From the NCBI GenBank assembly GCA_964006375.1, contig OZ023267.1, positions 28,518,739 to 28,582,738 on the forward strand: DNA of 64,000 nt. The letters run 5' to 3'. Origin of the DNA: Tillus elongatus. Taxonomy: Eukaryota; Arthropoda; Insecta; Coleoptera; Cleridae. Of this stretch, positions 1-12,056 are shown in pieces (the first letter of the stretch is position 1; the number at the start of each line of letters is the position of its first letter). A program made the translations under genes and the position numbers. The notes beneath the pieces are model-generated. The model worked only from the letters and a program-made list of their open reading frames with translations, did not search any database and had not been told where the DNA came from.

Positions 1-176
1 AACTTGCTTATAATTTTTTAAAAGAAGAAGATTTTTTAAATAGGCACAAATATAGCTATGTTTCCGGAAAAAAATTGGATGTCATAATTTCAGTTTCCAA
101 ATTTGGAAAAATATGTAAGGTTGGTACTATGTGAACTATGTGAAAACTGGAACCTGTGATGAGCACTAATAAGTAC

Positions 177-471
177 ACTTGGAGAAACCCAAATCACCAC
201 AACACTTATTTCAGAGACCTTACGATCGTTTCGTTGACAATGTCAACATCTTCACAGGAAGAAAAATTCTAAACTAAACAACTAGCTACCGTGTATTTAT
301 ATCGCGTCAACGAACTATTTCGAAGTAAAATTGTCGTCCAAGAACGATCGTTTGTTTATTGTGTAGTGAAACTACGAGGTCGAAGGCCTGCTTTAATCTT
401 CTGGCCGACAAATTTATGAGCCCTTATCTAATATACGGATAATAGGTTTAAAGGAACCGAGTTATTTAAGG
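177..471 (-). repeat. PLE-A left inverted arm
   Basis: Reverse complement of 1833-2140 with a few percent divergence. It shares, among others, the block around the ACGATCGT palindrome and the block at 440-465 (TATTATCCGTAT in the right arm). Confidence 0.9.
218..258 (-). ncRNA. Degenerate hammerhead ribozyme motif in PLE-A left arm
   Basis: On the minus strand the same hairpins are present as in the right-arm copy (2052-2092), but the core reads GUGAAGA instead of CUGAAGA. Invariant C3 is therefore changed to G, and the copy is predicted inactive. Confidence 0.5.
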
Positions 472-1230
472 ATGGATTTAAAAAATAAAAATGGGTATTT
501 ACCTAGAGTTTGGTTTCGTTATGTCGACGATATTTTTGCAATGTTTGACACAAATATATGTAAGGTTGAAGAATTTAGCGAAAAACTAAATAGTCAATTT
601 GATTCAATAAAATTTACCCACGAAATAGAAATCAACAATAAACTTTCGTTCCTAGATGTACTAGTTATTAAAAATAAAAATAATGGCTCGCTTGAATTCA
701 ATGTCTACAGGAAGGGAACGGTTACTATTAGTTATATTCCTAGCGACTCACATCATAATTTTCTTAGTAAACAGATTGATTAAATTTCCGTTAAGCAAAA
801 ATAGATTTAATACAGAATTAAAATACATAACAAATGTGGCGAGATATAACGGTTACTCGGATGGTTTAATAGACAAATTTGTTAACACAGAACAAGGAAA
901 ATGATATCTGAATGTACCACATTTAAGAAAGATAAAATAGAGAAAAAATTTGTGTGTTTACCTTATGAACCACGAATCACAAAGGGTTTGGAGAGTATTT
1001 TTAAGAAAGCCGATTTACATTTAACTTTTTCGACGAAAAGTAATATAAAAATTTGTTGGGTAATACGAAAGACAAAGACAAAGTTACTGAAATGTCTGGT
1101 ATTTGTGAGATTAGTTGCAAATATTGCGATCTTAAATGCGTGGGGCAAACTAGGAGAAACATAGCCACCAGATTTCGTGAACATCTCGCACAGTTACGAT
1201 ATGGTACGGGGTGCACAAATCATGTGTGGC

Positions 1231-1306
<76 letters not shown>

Positions 1307-1395
1307 CACCACATTGACAAAGAAAATTTGAAACTTGTCAAAAATGTTAGACATCAAACTATGCTTGATTCATTAGAAAGTATTTTTTATTAAGG
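472..1395 (+). pseudogene. Penelope-like reverse transcriptase/GIY-YIG endonuclease, 5'-truncated and broken
   Basis: Penelope-like polyproteins carry an N-terminal reverse transcriptase and a C-terminal GIY-YIG endonuclease. Here the frame opens just before the catalytic box, seen as RYVDDIFAMF about 15 residues in. It continues through the thumb region (NKLSFLDVLVIKN) and changes frame near 720 and 900. It then gives a GIY-YIG module near 1095-1210: GICEI, CVGQTRR, and RFREHLAQLRYG with the conserved Arg and His. A (TA)n tract (1234-1304) interrupts the endonuclease, after which the family tail resumes (HHIDKENLKLVKN). The palm and finger regions upstream of YVDD are missing. The frameshifts and the tract rule out function. 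High confidence in the family, none in activity. Confidence 0.85.
1234..1304. repeat. (TA)n microsatellite
   Basis: Interrupts the GIY-YIG coding part of PLE-A copy 1. Copy 3 has only a short AATATT at the equivalent place. Confidence 0.98.
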
Positions 1396-1832
1396 TCTAT
1401 TAAGAACAAAACTTCATTGAATCGTGCGGCACCTTTAATTTCAAGCCCTTTATTTTTACTTTGCATTTGACCGCTTAAACACTCCTAATTTGTCCGGAAG
1501 AATAATAAATTACTGTCAATAACTCGGCCGGTCTATACATATACTAATCTCTACGCTTGCCTCGACTTAAAGGTACGTTCGTTTTGTTTGTATCTATGAA
1601 GTCAATATAAATACTGTCACAAATAATTAAATCAATACAAATATAGTTTTTATGTTGTATTTTAGTTGAATTAATCATCCTTTGTTAGAGTTAACATGGT
1701 GAGCCAAACACCCGGTTTTAGTTTTCTATTTAAAAAAGATGAGCGGAGTTGATGTTTATCTCGCCAGATGTTTGTCGGCTTGCTCCAATATCCACATAGT
1801 AAATTTCTAGCTCGAAAGGGAACGTGCAGATT

Positions 1833-2140
1833 CCTTAAATAACTCGGTTCCTTTAAACCTATTATCCGTATATTAGATTAGGGGTCATAAATTTGTCGAC
1901 CAGGAGATTAAAGCAGGTCTTCGAGCTCGTAGTTTCACTACACAATAAACAAACGATCGTTCTTGGACAACAATTTTACTTCGGACTAGTTCGTTTAGCT
2001 TGACGCGATATAAATACACGCTAGCTAGTTGTTTAGTTTAGAATTTTTCTTCCTCTGAAGATGTTGACATTGTCAACGAAACGATCGTAAGGTCTCTGAA
2101 ATAAGTGTTGTGGTGATTTGGGTTTCTCCAAGTGTACTTA
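1833..2140 (+). repeat. PLE-A right (direct) terminal arm
   Basis: Inverted partner of 177-471. Contains the intact hammerhead-like motif at 2052-2092 and ends with a block shared with copy 3 near 57170. Confidence 0.9.
2052..2092 (+). ncRNA. Hammerhead ribozyme candidate in PLE-A
   Basis: Fold by eye: stem I CCU/AGG; core CUGAAGA (2055-2061); one extra U; stem II GUUGAC-AUU-GUCAAC (perfect 6 bp); GAA; stem III ACGA/UCGU with no loop; A at position 17. All invariant core residues are present. Deviations are the extra U before stem II and a stem I of only 3 bp. Hammerheads in Penelope-like elements are established; activity here is inferred. Confidence 0.6.
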
Positions 2141-2150
2141 TTATGTAGGT

Positions 2151-3014
2151 TTGGCCTAAAATTTACCTCATTTAATCCTATTTAAGAACCTCTATTCAGA
2201 TTTTTTTTCATTGTTTTTCCTTTTCTAATAATAGAGCTGGGACATAGAGTTTCGCTTACCCTGTTCATTTGAATATGTTCGATAACATATTCTAAAACCG
2301 CAGTTGCATAACATCGTTTATTTATCCTTTTATTGAAAATAGAAATATACCAACTCACGTGAGATTTTGCCAACCCACCTAATTGTCTGCAGCTAAATAC
2401 ATGCATGGTTTTAACTACGTTGCAATTTTAGAACGAGGATTTTATCTACGCAGATAAAGTAAATACCTTAACTATTCTATTTATCTGATATAGACAAAAC
2501 TCAAAGGAAACCTTAGAGGTAAGCTCTGTTAGGGACCGATAGATCCTTTGATGGTAGTTCGGATTTTCCTGCATCTGAACTTTAAGATTGCATTGCATTC
2601 TCTTCAGTTATCGGATACTCATTTTTTATAAATTTTCAAGTTCAAGTGCAGTGATCATTCAATAGCTAAATGTAAAGATCAAATGGCGGTAGAAATTTAA
2701 AAGAATCGGATTTATATTTACTTTTTTTAAAATTTAGGCTTAACACAAAAATCGGGATTTTTTTAAGTACCCTGCACATTAACTAATAGACAAACGGTAT
2801 CTGCGATATCTATTTAACGAAATGTAGGTAATAAATGACTGCCGGGATAAGCAGTCCTCACTTTCTATTCAACAGCTTTAGATGGAAGAAATGGAAAATG
2901 GAACTCTAGTGCCCTGGGGTTGAAACAATGGCACCAAAGGCGGAAGAATCAGTTGCTGATCAACGACATTAGAATACAGGAGGCAAGCAGAAACCACTGT
3001 ATAAAATATCCATT
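2151..3014. other. Unassigned intronic sequence
   Basis: AT-rich, no coding signature or repeat boundary that I recognise. Confidence 0.5.
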
Positions 3015-4560
3015 TATAGATCTCTAGTAGAATTATCATGGCTGAGAATACGAATAACACGGCCCTCAGTCCGGAGCAGATCTTAAATGATAAGATGGTG
3101 CTAAGAATCCCCCCGTTGGCGGTGATAATAGCTGCATGGACTGTAAAGAGTTTATTTGCATCCGGAAAATTAGATAACTTAATCCTGGAATGGAACACTT
3201 GAAAATTGACATCATGGGAATAAGTGACGTACAATACCCAGATGCGGAAAAATGCCCAACAAAAAATGGAATGTTGTACTACTTACGTAGCAATCAATCA
3301 ACTTATCGATATGGTGTTGGCATTCTAGTTAGTCAAGAACTAATAAGTCCGTAGTAGGTTTCACTCCCTACTCAGAAAGAATTATGATGATACAACTACA
3401 AGTAAAGGGATGTTGAATGTTGGTCAGATATATGCGCCCACAGAGGATACGGATGATGACGAGATATAAAATTTTACCACGATTTAGAACAAATCCTGAA
3501 GGCAACGAAGAAACACCATGCAACTGTAGTTATAGGGGATTTTTATGACAAGATTGACCAGGGACGGGTGGCTAATTACCTGGGGGAATATGGTTTGGGT
3601 GAAAGCAATAAACGTTGAGACCGACCACCACAGTTTTGTCAAACGAAGGATATGTGCGTGGCTAACACATTTTTAAACCACCCAAGCGAAGACTATATAC
3701 ATGGAAGTCTCCCATGGACGGACCTGGAAGAATAATCAGGAATCAAATCGATTTCATTCTTGACAAACAGAGATTTCGAAACTCCATTTTCTCAGCTAAG
3801 ACCTACCCTGGAACCAATATCGCTTCAGACCATAACCCTGTAGTGGCCACACTGAAAACCAAACTCAAGAAAATAAAAAAAGAAAACATAAAATAACTGG
3901 AGATAATGAGATGAAACAACAACAAATAAGAGAAAATACTACAAAAGACATCATTCTGAGGCTGCAAGAGGTTAGAGTATCAAATGAAGCGACAAATAGT
4001 ATCAACCAAAAGTGGACGAATGTATAACAGGCAATATTAAAGGGAAGAAAAGAAAAACCTGACACCAACGAGATCAAAACATAAAGAGTGGATTACAGAC
4101 GAGCTACTTCCACTAATGGCACAAAGAAGGTAATTGAAAACACGAGATCCCAACAAATACAAGTCTATAAAAATATTGATAAAGGGATAAATTAAGGAAG
4201 CCAAAGAGAACTGGTTGAGTGAGAAATGACAGGAAGTTGAAAAATTAGACAAAAAATGTTATACTTTCGACTTACACAAAAAGAGATGGCAGGAATGACA
4301 AAATCTGGACAATCGAGACAAATAAGAAACGCAATTGATGCACCAATGACATATGATACAGAAACTGGACAGATGGACAGAGTACGTAACAGAATTTTTC
4401 AACGACAAGAACCGAGGAGAGAACCATAATGAATACACAGAAAACAAAGGATCTGAACGGGACCACACACAAAGGTGGCTTTATAGACCCAGACAACCAT
4501 TATTGCAGCTTTACTTTGCACACTCAGAAGAATATCTCTTAGGGTCTTTTTCTGCATAGA
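3015..4560 (+). pseudogene. RTE-type LINE: endonuclease domain and linker, broken
   Basis: Decayed start of a non-LTR retrotransposon polyprotein. The apurinic-type endonuclease begins near 3110 (AAWTVKSLFASGKLDNL, corresponding to the usual ATWNVRSL motif). It continues with LKIDIMGISDVQYPDA near 3195 and YGVGILVSQEL near 3310, then a decayed GDFNAKIGQGR-type block near 3535-3570. It ends with the catalytic Asp-His motif in TNIASDHNPVVATL (about 3810-3850). A charged linker follows to about 4560 and no reverse transcriptase is seen. Many stops and frame changes. The style matches the RTE clade annotated in insects as endonuclease-reverse transcriptase. The RTE fragment at 55-56 kb supplies the complementary RT part of a similar element. 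Confidence 0.75.
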
Positions 4561-4975
4561 TCGTTGTCATATTACCGCCCCATACATGATTATTGGTTGG
4601 GTTACAGCAAGGAAACCCTTCTAAATACCTCTCGGGAGCCTCTGGTGTTAGCAGTAGTAGCATATTTTTTTAAAACCACTTAATTCCAGCCATTGTCACT
4701 TCATCTCTAGAAAATTTCTTACGCCTTAAGTATATGTTGAGTTTTTAACACAGTGTATAGTCGCTTGATTCCATATCTGGTGAATAACGTCGATGTTCTA
4801 ATAGTTTGCGCCCAGCGATGTTGATGGACAACATTGTGAAAAGTTACTTGTGCATTCTTTTTCCTTATTTAGCGTTTAACAGGTGGTCATCCACCATATA
4901 TCCCTAAATAAATAGCTGGGAAAAGCGTTTCTATCCGTAAACATTTCACCATAAATACATTAGAAAAGTACTCAC
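4561..4975. other. Intron sequence, nothing recognised
   Basis: Downstream intron side of the LDLa exon at 4976. No further LDLa exon is visible between here and the window edge. Confidence 0.5.
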
Positions 4976-5082
4976 CACATTCAGTTTCATCGGATTCGTC
5001 ACTGCAGTCGACTTCCCTGTCACATTTCCAAGTAATTGATATACAGGTGCCATCGCCGCATTCAAACTCGTGCTTTTTACAT
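4976..5082 (-). CDS. LDL-receptor class A repeat exon (third of three)
   Basis: A 107-bp internal exon on the minus strand encoding one complete LDLa module. LDLa modules are secreted or extracellular, bind calcium through an acidic cluster, and act in ligand binding. All six cysteines are visible in order: C-KKHEFE-C-GDGT-C, then WKCDREVDC and DESDETEC. The acidic DCSDESDE signature is intact. The acceptor is TTTTCAG in phase 2 and the donor is G|GTGAGT in phase 1. The phase-2 entry matches the phase-2 exit of the exon at 39867-39996, so they can splice directly. The protein could be an LDL-receptor relative, an LRP (LRP4 or megalin type) or a perlecan-like molecule; the modules alone do not decide. 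No next exon is seen in the remaining 4.97 kb. Confidence 0.85.
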
Positions 5083-7207
5083 CTGAAAACAGATAATGTC
5101 GTTTTAATGAAAAAAAAATCATAAGATATAAAAAATGAAATTCAATATTAGTAAGAAGTGTAGGACTTAGTAATGTTTTTTTTAAATATCGTTAGTTGTT
5201 AATGTTAGGATATTCTTCTGCGATCTTTAAGTAGAGGTGTAAATAAAACTGTTCTATACGTTTCTAAATTGTTGGACGGTGAGAGCTTGTAACTTGGAAT
5301 GAATTCAGTACCCTGATCAAATCGATTCTCTCTGTTTCAAAAATTCTCTGACACGTCGATCAGTATTTCAAGTTTCGATGTTTCTTTAAAATTATACAGT
5401 GTGTCTTAAATTAAAGGTATGACGCCTTGGATAATTTATTAATGGCAACCAAAGTTTTTTGTTGGCTCTTTTCAAAATACCTTATACAAAACCACCAAAT
5501 TTAAAGGCTTTATTCCTTGTCATTCAAAAACGACTCCTATATCACTCTTGTTAATACAGCTGTTATCACATCTCTATCTTGTTGGCACGCGTAGAAGATT
5601 TTTAGTTCTTCCCAGTCTTCCGGTGGCAGTCCATTCTTAACTTTCGTACCTAACTTTCGTGATTTTAAAACTTGCCGTAACTATCTTGTAACATTACTGT
5701 TTACTGCCTCCTCCGATTATCTAAGTGTCGTAAAAGTGCCCTCTTTGAGGAAGAGGTATGTCGTTGTGACTGTCAAAACTATTGAGCTGTCTCTAACAGA
5801 TTTTTGTATTGATAAATCAGGGTTCTGTATACCGGCGATATGGCTGTAATTTTCCTGCATACCGGCGATACGGCAGTAGTTATCCTGTGTACTGTAAGAT
5901 ATTACCAGTTTGGCAACCTTTCCCATACTATAAGGTTCATAAATACATCTTGCAATATTTATTCAGTAAAGAACAGTTGCCAACATCATAACGTCATAGC
6001 CATTGACATGGTCCACCAGGCTCGTAGTCAATAATCTCACCATCTTGTTAATCAGTGAGAATTATACTTCAGACGTGACAGTTCATTGGTCAGATGTATT
6101 TTCAAGATAAGAAATCTTTATAAGCTTCTGTAATGACGAGACATGGTCTGTTCCTACTAAATATTCAGGATTGAAACACCATGTCACTAACATCTAGATA
6201 AAGTCGCAAAAAAAGTCAGCACGCCTGATGAGGTAAGAGGAACATATAACGCTCGCTTGTCTTATAATTTACTTAAATCAATTACTTTATTTAATATATA
6301 ATCGCTGTAGTTGCTTGCTTGTCTTACAATAGTGCATTTACTTTTAACAATTACTTTGTCTAATACCTGATTGCTATACTGTTTTCATGGTGGCTTGTGG
6401 TAATGCTCTCAAGATTCAGTATTAACAATCAATTAGTTTTTATTTATTTATTTATTTATTTATTAATACGCAGATAAATTTTGTACTTGACCTGAACATA
6501 CTGCAGGCTGCCCCATGTGAATGGTCACGAACTCGACAGAAACTTATACACCTCAATTGTTAGTTATCCCGTTTTTTTCATCCCGTTCTTGACGCCGTTT
6601 ATAACGCCGTTTTTGACTCCAGCTTTTGAGGCTGTTCTTTGAAGCCGTCCTCCGGCCTGTTCCTGGATGTAGGGAACGCACAATGCCTAGTAATGCATAA
6701 TAGAAGAGCTCAGCACCAGACAACCAGGGGTCCCTATAGTGGTTGAACAATGGTCTGGGCAGCCTTGAGTTGCCCCCTCGATGGCTGAGAGGTTTGAATG
6801 GCGCTGAACAACCGATGGAGTTCCACCGCTAGTGTCAAGTACATCATTTGTCTGTGTCAATCTTTGAGCATAAGTAATTTAATGTAACTAAAATTGATCA
6901 AAAAACATATGGTCATTTTGCTTCATATAATTTCATTCCTTTTGATAAATTCACAACTGTTTGCATTATATAACTTCAGAAATCTTTTAATAAACCAATT
7001 TTAACCGTATTTATGATTTTTATTTGTATATCTAGCCCCATACCAGTTGTAAGTGAAAAAGCCCATGCCCTTTGTTTAATTTACATTAAAACTCATGCCT
7101 TCGACTGAGCAGCCAAGTTAAATTTTGTAATCTTTTATGTAAATTTTATTTATTCATCAGATTCATACAAATAAGTTAGTTTCAGTACTAGCGATGTCCA
7201 TAGTCTC
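5083..7207. other. Intron sequence with minor repeats
   Basis: No gene recognised. Contains a short imperfect duplication around CCGGCGATA (5821-5875) and an (ATTT)n tract at about 6439-6465, which may be the reversed tail of a retroposon. The GC-richer stretch at 6480-6850 has no recognisable family. Confidence 0.5.
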
Positions 7208-8512
7208 TTGCGTACCGGCAATGTTCACAGTAGTCTCTTGCATAACGGTCGGCAAAAAAAGCACCGAGAGGCCCATGTCAAACCAACGTTCAACCTAAAA
7301 ATATGTTTTCATTTCTATCGCTTAAAATGTGGTACCCCCGGTTGTAAAGCTGTCTACATAGGAAGAACTGGAAGATCTTTGGGTACCAGAGTCACAGAAC
7401 ACCTTAGAAGTAGAAACCAGCTCAACAATGACACGTCAGTTTTTGGTTGCCATTTCAGAGTTGCCACTGCTTCAGCAAAAATACAGATGCTGAAATCTTG
7501 CACCCTTCAAGTTTTGGCGTAGAGCAATTCGTCTTAGAGGAAATTGAGATTTTCAAACATTCCTAGTGCCAAGCCAGTGATGTTTTAAACCTGTCCAACA
7601 CGGATGTAACTAACTTTCCTTTATTCTATAGCCAATTGGTGTAACAGTGCTGCTGAACTCTATGGTTTTTCTACATGACCATGAACATTATGATTTGAAG
7701 ATGGTTGCTCTATGGCTCCCCTTCCATTTCTCACTCTTTTGTCATTGACATGTTTTGCTTCTGACACTTCTTCCCGCATCTGCGCCGGTGCACCCTGCCC
7801 GCTTAAAGTTCACATAATGGCCGCCTCTCATCATGGTTGTTAAAAATCGCCGATCTTTTCCATTGATTTTTGTTTTTGAAGACAATTTTCTGGCAATATG
7901 CAGATGTAGTGTTGTAGGGCCCCAAGCACAATGGATGAAGTTGTGATCTGTTGAACCTTCCTGTATAATTTCGAGTTCAATTTTTTAGAATTGTTCAAGT
8001 GAGTAAGGCTCATTTTGTTTTTGTTCACTTACTGTTTCACAGTTTTCTTTGCCCTAACGGTTCTCATTAGGTTGCTTACTTGATTTTGCCTGTCTATTGT
8101 GTTGTTTAAATATTAGACTTTTACCGTTTTTGTGACTTTCAACGCTTTTCAGTTGCTTTGATGCTTTTAGTTTTGTTAATGTAATTACATGTTTAACTTA
8201 GTATATTTTAACTGTTATTACTCTATCTGTAGCTTTTTAGCCTTTTGGATTTTAACTTGACTGTTGGTTGATGTTTTACTGTGTGACTTATGACTTTAAC
8301 CTTTAACTTCTCTGTGAAGATCACCTTGTCATTATTGTGCTCTGACATGCACAATTGCCTACCGGAAAAACTAATGTTTTTCTGACAGACCTCTCTTGTT
8401 ATGTTTGTAAATTTATCCCCTGAAGATTACCTCTTGGAGTGTCGAAACGTCGCGGGAGTAGGAGACATCTGAAATAAATTATGGTGTCTGGAGGACAAGC
8501 CTTTCATTCAAT
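7208..8512 (+). mobile_element. Penelope-like element 3' end, family PLE-B (GIY-YIG plus 3' region)
   Basis: Coding remnant 7290-7560 holds a GIY-YIG endonuclease: FYRLKCGTPGCKAVYIGRTG followed by RSLGTRVTEHLRS, with the expected Arg and His. It then shifts frame into an AIRLEEIEIFKH-like tail. About 950 bp of AT-rich 3' noncoding sequence follows, closing with the GAAGA/CGAAACGTCG signature at 8420-8451. The reverse transcriptase part is absent. Different in sequence from PLE-A. Confidence 0.75.
8415..8458 (+). ncRNA. Hammerhead ribozyme-like motif in PLE-B
   Basis: Core CUGAAGA (8420-8426); irregular stem II built on CUC-UUG-GAG with a bulge; GAA; stem III AC/GU with no loop; GUC cleavage triplet. 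Stem I is CCC against GCGGG with one bulged C. Core residues are intact but stems I and II are weak. Confidence 0.45.
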
Positions 8513-8806
8513 ATTTAGGTAAAAATATGTAGTTCTGAAAAGAGCTGATTTTTATGGGTGATATTTAAATGATTAGAGCTACGATAGACTTAACGTGGCA
8601 GTGGGTGTACTGTAATAGCTTATTACCATAGGAGCTAACTTAATCTAAGTCCAGTATCTCAAGACGTGCCTGCTTGTATTATCGCCATAGTTTTGCTACT
8701 ATAAACACAACATATTTTTGCTTATCTTCTGCAATCGCTACTTGTTTAGCAGCACTACGGAGAGTATACAGAGCGTCCCTTGTTTTTGCATTTGCGTTTC
8801 TACTTT
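8513..8806. other. Unassigned
   Basis: Nothing recognised between PLE-B and the piggyBac target site. Confidence 0.4.
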
Positions 8807-8904
8807 TTAACCCGGCATCTGACATGTGAAAATCTTCAACATCTTCCGACATGTGGGGTATCACATACCCCACAATTTTTTTTAATTTCCTTCAACTGAA
8901 TTTT

Positions 8905-8906
<2 letters not shown>

Positions 8907-8990
<84 letters not shown>
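8907..8990. repeat. (TA)n microsatellite
   Basis: Inside the piggyBac element, in its 3' noncoding region. Confidence 0.98.
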
Positions 8991-8993
<3 letters not shown>

Positions 8994-9566
8994 GACACTA
9001 AATACAAATATCACATTTCTTCATTAGCAACACAAAAACTTCTTTAGAAGAAGAAAATTAAAAAAGAAAAGCTCACATCATCCTGTTTTAAGCAGTAAAA
9101 AAAAACGTTTAATTTTTTATTTATTTACAATGGTTCTATACCATCAAATAAACAGAAACAATAGAATAGTAATAGTAATATTTATTAGTAATAGTAATAT
9201 TTATTGTTACTAATTTTACAGCACATCATTTGACAAATAAGTTTTATACTTGTTCTTGCCCAAGATGTAATTTTGACGAAACAGCTTCAAAAATTGATAC
9301 CAAAACCTCAATAGTGACATTAGTGTGAATTTTGACGTACCAAATTACTAAGTGTTATTTTTCTATTCATCGACTCCATCCAGAATTTTGGCCATTGCCT
9401 CCACTTGTACGGAAAAACAAACCATTTATGAATATCATTTGCATTAAACCATTATATTTCTTGCAATATTTAACCAAATAAACATAAATACACACTAGGA
9501 ATTTACAACCGGCTAAAATAATATAAGTAAATAATACATTGCAGTGTACTTTATAAAAAAATTCTA

Positions 9567-11303
9567 TCAAAATATGTAAAACCAAAAAAGTTCTGCATTT
9601 GCAAAGTGACTACAATTTGCGCAGTACATAAGCGCGTGTTCTGAACATAACATTTTTTCGCAAGCCTCACATACATATTTAGTTTTGCGATCACGATTAC
9701 GATGACAAAAATCACATCTGCGAGGTTTGTTAGGTCTTTGTTTCTTTGTAGGAGGTTCTTCGGGTTCTCCTCTGATTTTGAGTAAAGCCGTCCTTATTTC
9801 GCGAGGTATTCTCAAGTTGGTCATCCTTGCTTTTTGATAATCATTTATCAATTCAAACCTCAACATTGTGAGAAAATCTTTCCTTCTCAGAATTAATCCA
9901 GTATTATTTTCACGATGAATTATCTGGGAATTGTTACCGGCAGTGTTCATTATAGAAAAAAATAGTGTTAGAGACCATCGTCGGCTATTGCGAGATACAT
10001 TATAGTTGGCAGACAATTCATCTACTGTACCTACCCCTCCTTTCGTTAGATTGTAGAATGCAATTATTTCAGGTAGCTTATCTTCGGATTCATCTACGGA
10101 ATCGTCATGATGAAGGGTTGACATCAGCAGAACCACCTTGCCTTTTCCTGGAACGTACGATACTATTGTAAAATTTTTTTGAAAACCGAAAACACTTGAC
10201 TTTATTGGTCGATTTCGAACATTCAAATATGTCGGATGGATTTCCCTTTTATTTTTTCGAATCGTACCGACTCCATTCCGATGATGATTTTTACGGAGCT
10301 TTTCAAATAGATCGTATCTGTTGGAGCATTACTAAAAGCAAAGGGCCCATTAGGTTGCTTACCCACATAGACCTACATGTTTACAAAATAATGCGTTCGG
10401 GCATCTACGAAAGCTTGAACCTTAATGCCGTACTTAGCCGGTTTATTCGGTATGTACTGGCGAAATGGACATCTGTCTCTAAAAGCTTCCAATTTCTCAT
10501 CAATGGTTAAATATCTACCAGGCGAATAGGCATTTTTGCAATTATCAGTAAATTTTTCTGTTATAGCTCTAATAGGTGCCAGCTTATCTATTTCGCGTCT
10601 TTACGAGCGATTTTCTTTATTATCAAATCGCAAACATGTAAGCAAAAATTCAAATCGTCTTTGGGCCATAGTTACTAGAAATATTTCAAAACCGGTTCCG
10701 TCAGTTTTCCATAAATCCTTTAGTAAACGGTGGTTGTTTCGAAAAACTCCTGCTAAATATAGCAGTCCGAATAAAGCTTTTGGTTCTATATTATTTGTAG
10801 GTTGATAATAAGAAGATTTCTCCCATTCACGTGTTTTTCCTCAATTCGTTGATTTGTCCACCGCGTAATATCGTCTATCATTTCTTCATCGATGATAATA
10901 AGAAAACATTCAAGAGGACTTTTTTATCTCTAGCGGATCTTTTGACACCAGGCAATTGAGTTATCAGGTTCTCGCCTCGGGTTCTCACATTCCTGTTATA
11001 ATATGTTTTTCTCCATTTAGTTCCATTTTTCCCTAAATAGTATTTTTCCCGATCTTGCACTATTTCAGATTCATTTTCGGTTACATCATTTTCGTGTGCG
11101 TTAGTGGTAACACCGGCAGCTTCCATGAGGTTACCTTGTCCATCTTCATTATTTGCTTCCTGCTTAACATCTGGATAGTCACTGTTTATGCTTACATTGT
11201 CTATCTCACTCTCATCGTCGGATTCAATTACTTCTTCATCTTCGCTTTGCACCTCCTTCCACAGATCCTGGAGGCGACGCATTTCCTTTTCGTAGTCTCC
11301 CAT
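9567..11303 (-). pseudogene. piggyBac transposase, inactivated
   Basis: Would be a nuclear DDE-type cut-and-paste enzyme (DDE_Tnp_1_7). The start is taken at 11303 (MGDYEKEMRRLQDLW), followed by an acidic N-terminus typical of the family. The core continues near 10800 (KALFGLLYLAGVFRNN) and hits a stop near 10605 (after DNKENRS). The first catalytic Asp is visible in YLTIDEKLEAFRDR with CPFRQYIPNKPAKYGIK after it. The frame then shifts near 10310, and the part normally holding the second catalytic motif (DNWFTS) is missing, apparently deleted. The third motif reads KGGVGTVDE where GGVDxxD is expected, so the third catalytic Asp is Gly. The C-terminus keeps the Cys-rich finger (CDFC, CEAC, CSEH, CANC). 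Stop codon, deletion and substitution together rule out activity. Confidence 0.9.
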
Positions 11304-12056
11304 AGTTAATCTAATGATATCAAGGGGTGGTGAATAATATCGACACTTAATAAGGAAACATACCTCAAAATTTTGAAGCAAAGGCGCGTAAACTGCGATA
11401 GAAATTTATTTGAGAAATGTTCGAATTTTGTAACACAATCCGACACGTGGGGTTTGTCAAACCCTAGGTAAACTAAACCGTTCATTAACACGAACTCTAG
11501 CAAACTGTTGTCAAAATGGCTCTGCACGCTAAGAGACTCGACAATTTCCGAAAGCTAACGAGAGGGATATGCATGTGAGCGCGGTATTTTTGAAATCGTC
11601 GGACATTTTAGTTCTCTTTGGGTTTGTCACACCCCACATGTCGGACGCCGGGTTAAGGGATTAGCTTAGATACATTTTAAATACGCCAATAAACTGCATC
11701 CTTAGCGTCATATCTTTAAAAAGTCAACGAATTTGGTTGAAAAATTTATTATTTTTATTGCCTGGCTGTTTCTGTAATAAAACTAAACGGCCCAAATCAC
11801 TATTAGTATTATGTAAAGTTTCTACAGAGCTATTAAACCCACAATGTGTATCATAATTATAAAAAAAGCCTGGATGCAGCAAGTGCGTTATGGTAGTGAA
11901 TTTTCATAGAAATGATCTGGCACAAAATATTTTATTATAACTTTGTTTTCTTGTAACATAGAAATCTAAATTTTGGTCTATAGCTTACTTTTTGTATCGT
12001 AAACCTACCTACCAAATTTGGTTATCATAAATTTTTTATTTTTTAAGATAAATTTT

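Larger units (their letters stand above)
150..2150 (+). mobile_element. Penelope-like element, family PLE-A, copy 1
   Basis: Composite element: an inverted copy of the terminal sequence (177-471, minus orientation), a 5'-truncated reverse transcriptase plus GIY-YIG endonuclease reading frame (472-1395), and a direct terminal sequence (1833-2140). Inverted terminal arms are a known architecture of Penelope-like retroelements. The arm runs directly into the reading frame at 472. Positions 1396-1832 are 3' noncoding sequence with no other recognisable content. Related copies lie at 23.1 kb and 53.5-57.2 kb. Confidence 0.8.
8807..11656 (-). mobile_element. piggyBac-superfamily transposon, complete ends, dead transposase
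   Basis: Flanked by TTAA at 8807-8810 and 11653-11656, the piggyBac target duplication. Terminal inverted repeats start CCCGGC at 8811 and end GCCGGG at 11652: CCCGGCATCTGACATGTG on the left versus CCCGGCGTCCGACATGTG read inward from the right. A second internal ACATGTGGGGT block lies near 8850. Element length is about 2.84 kb with one transposase on the minus strand. A (TA)n tract sits between the left end and the transposase. Confidence 0.93.

Noticed and set aside
2878..3234. 118-codon minus-strand frame
   Set aside because: It lies opposite the RTE endonuclease, whose motifs explain the region on the plus strand.
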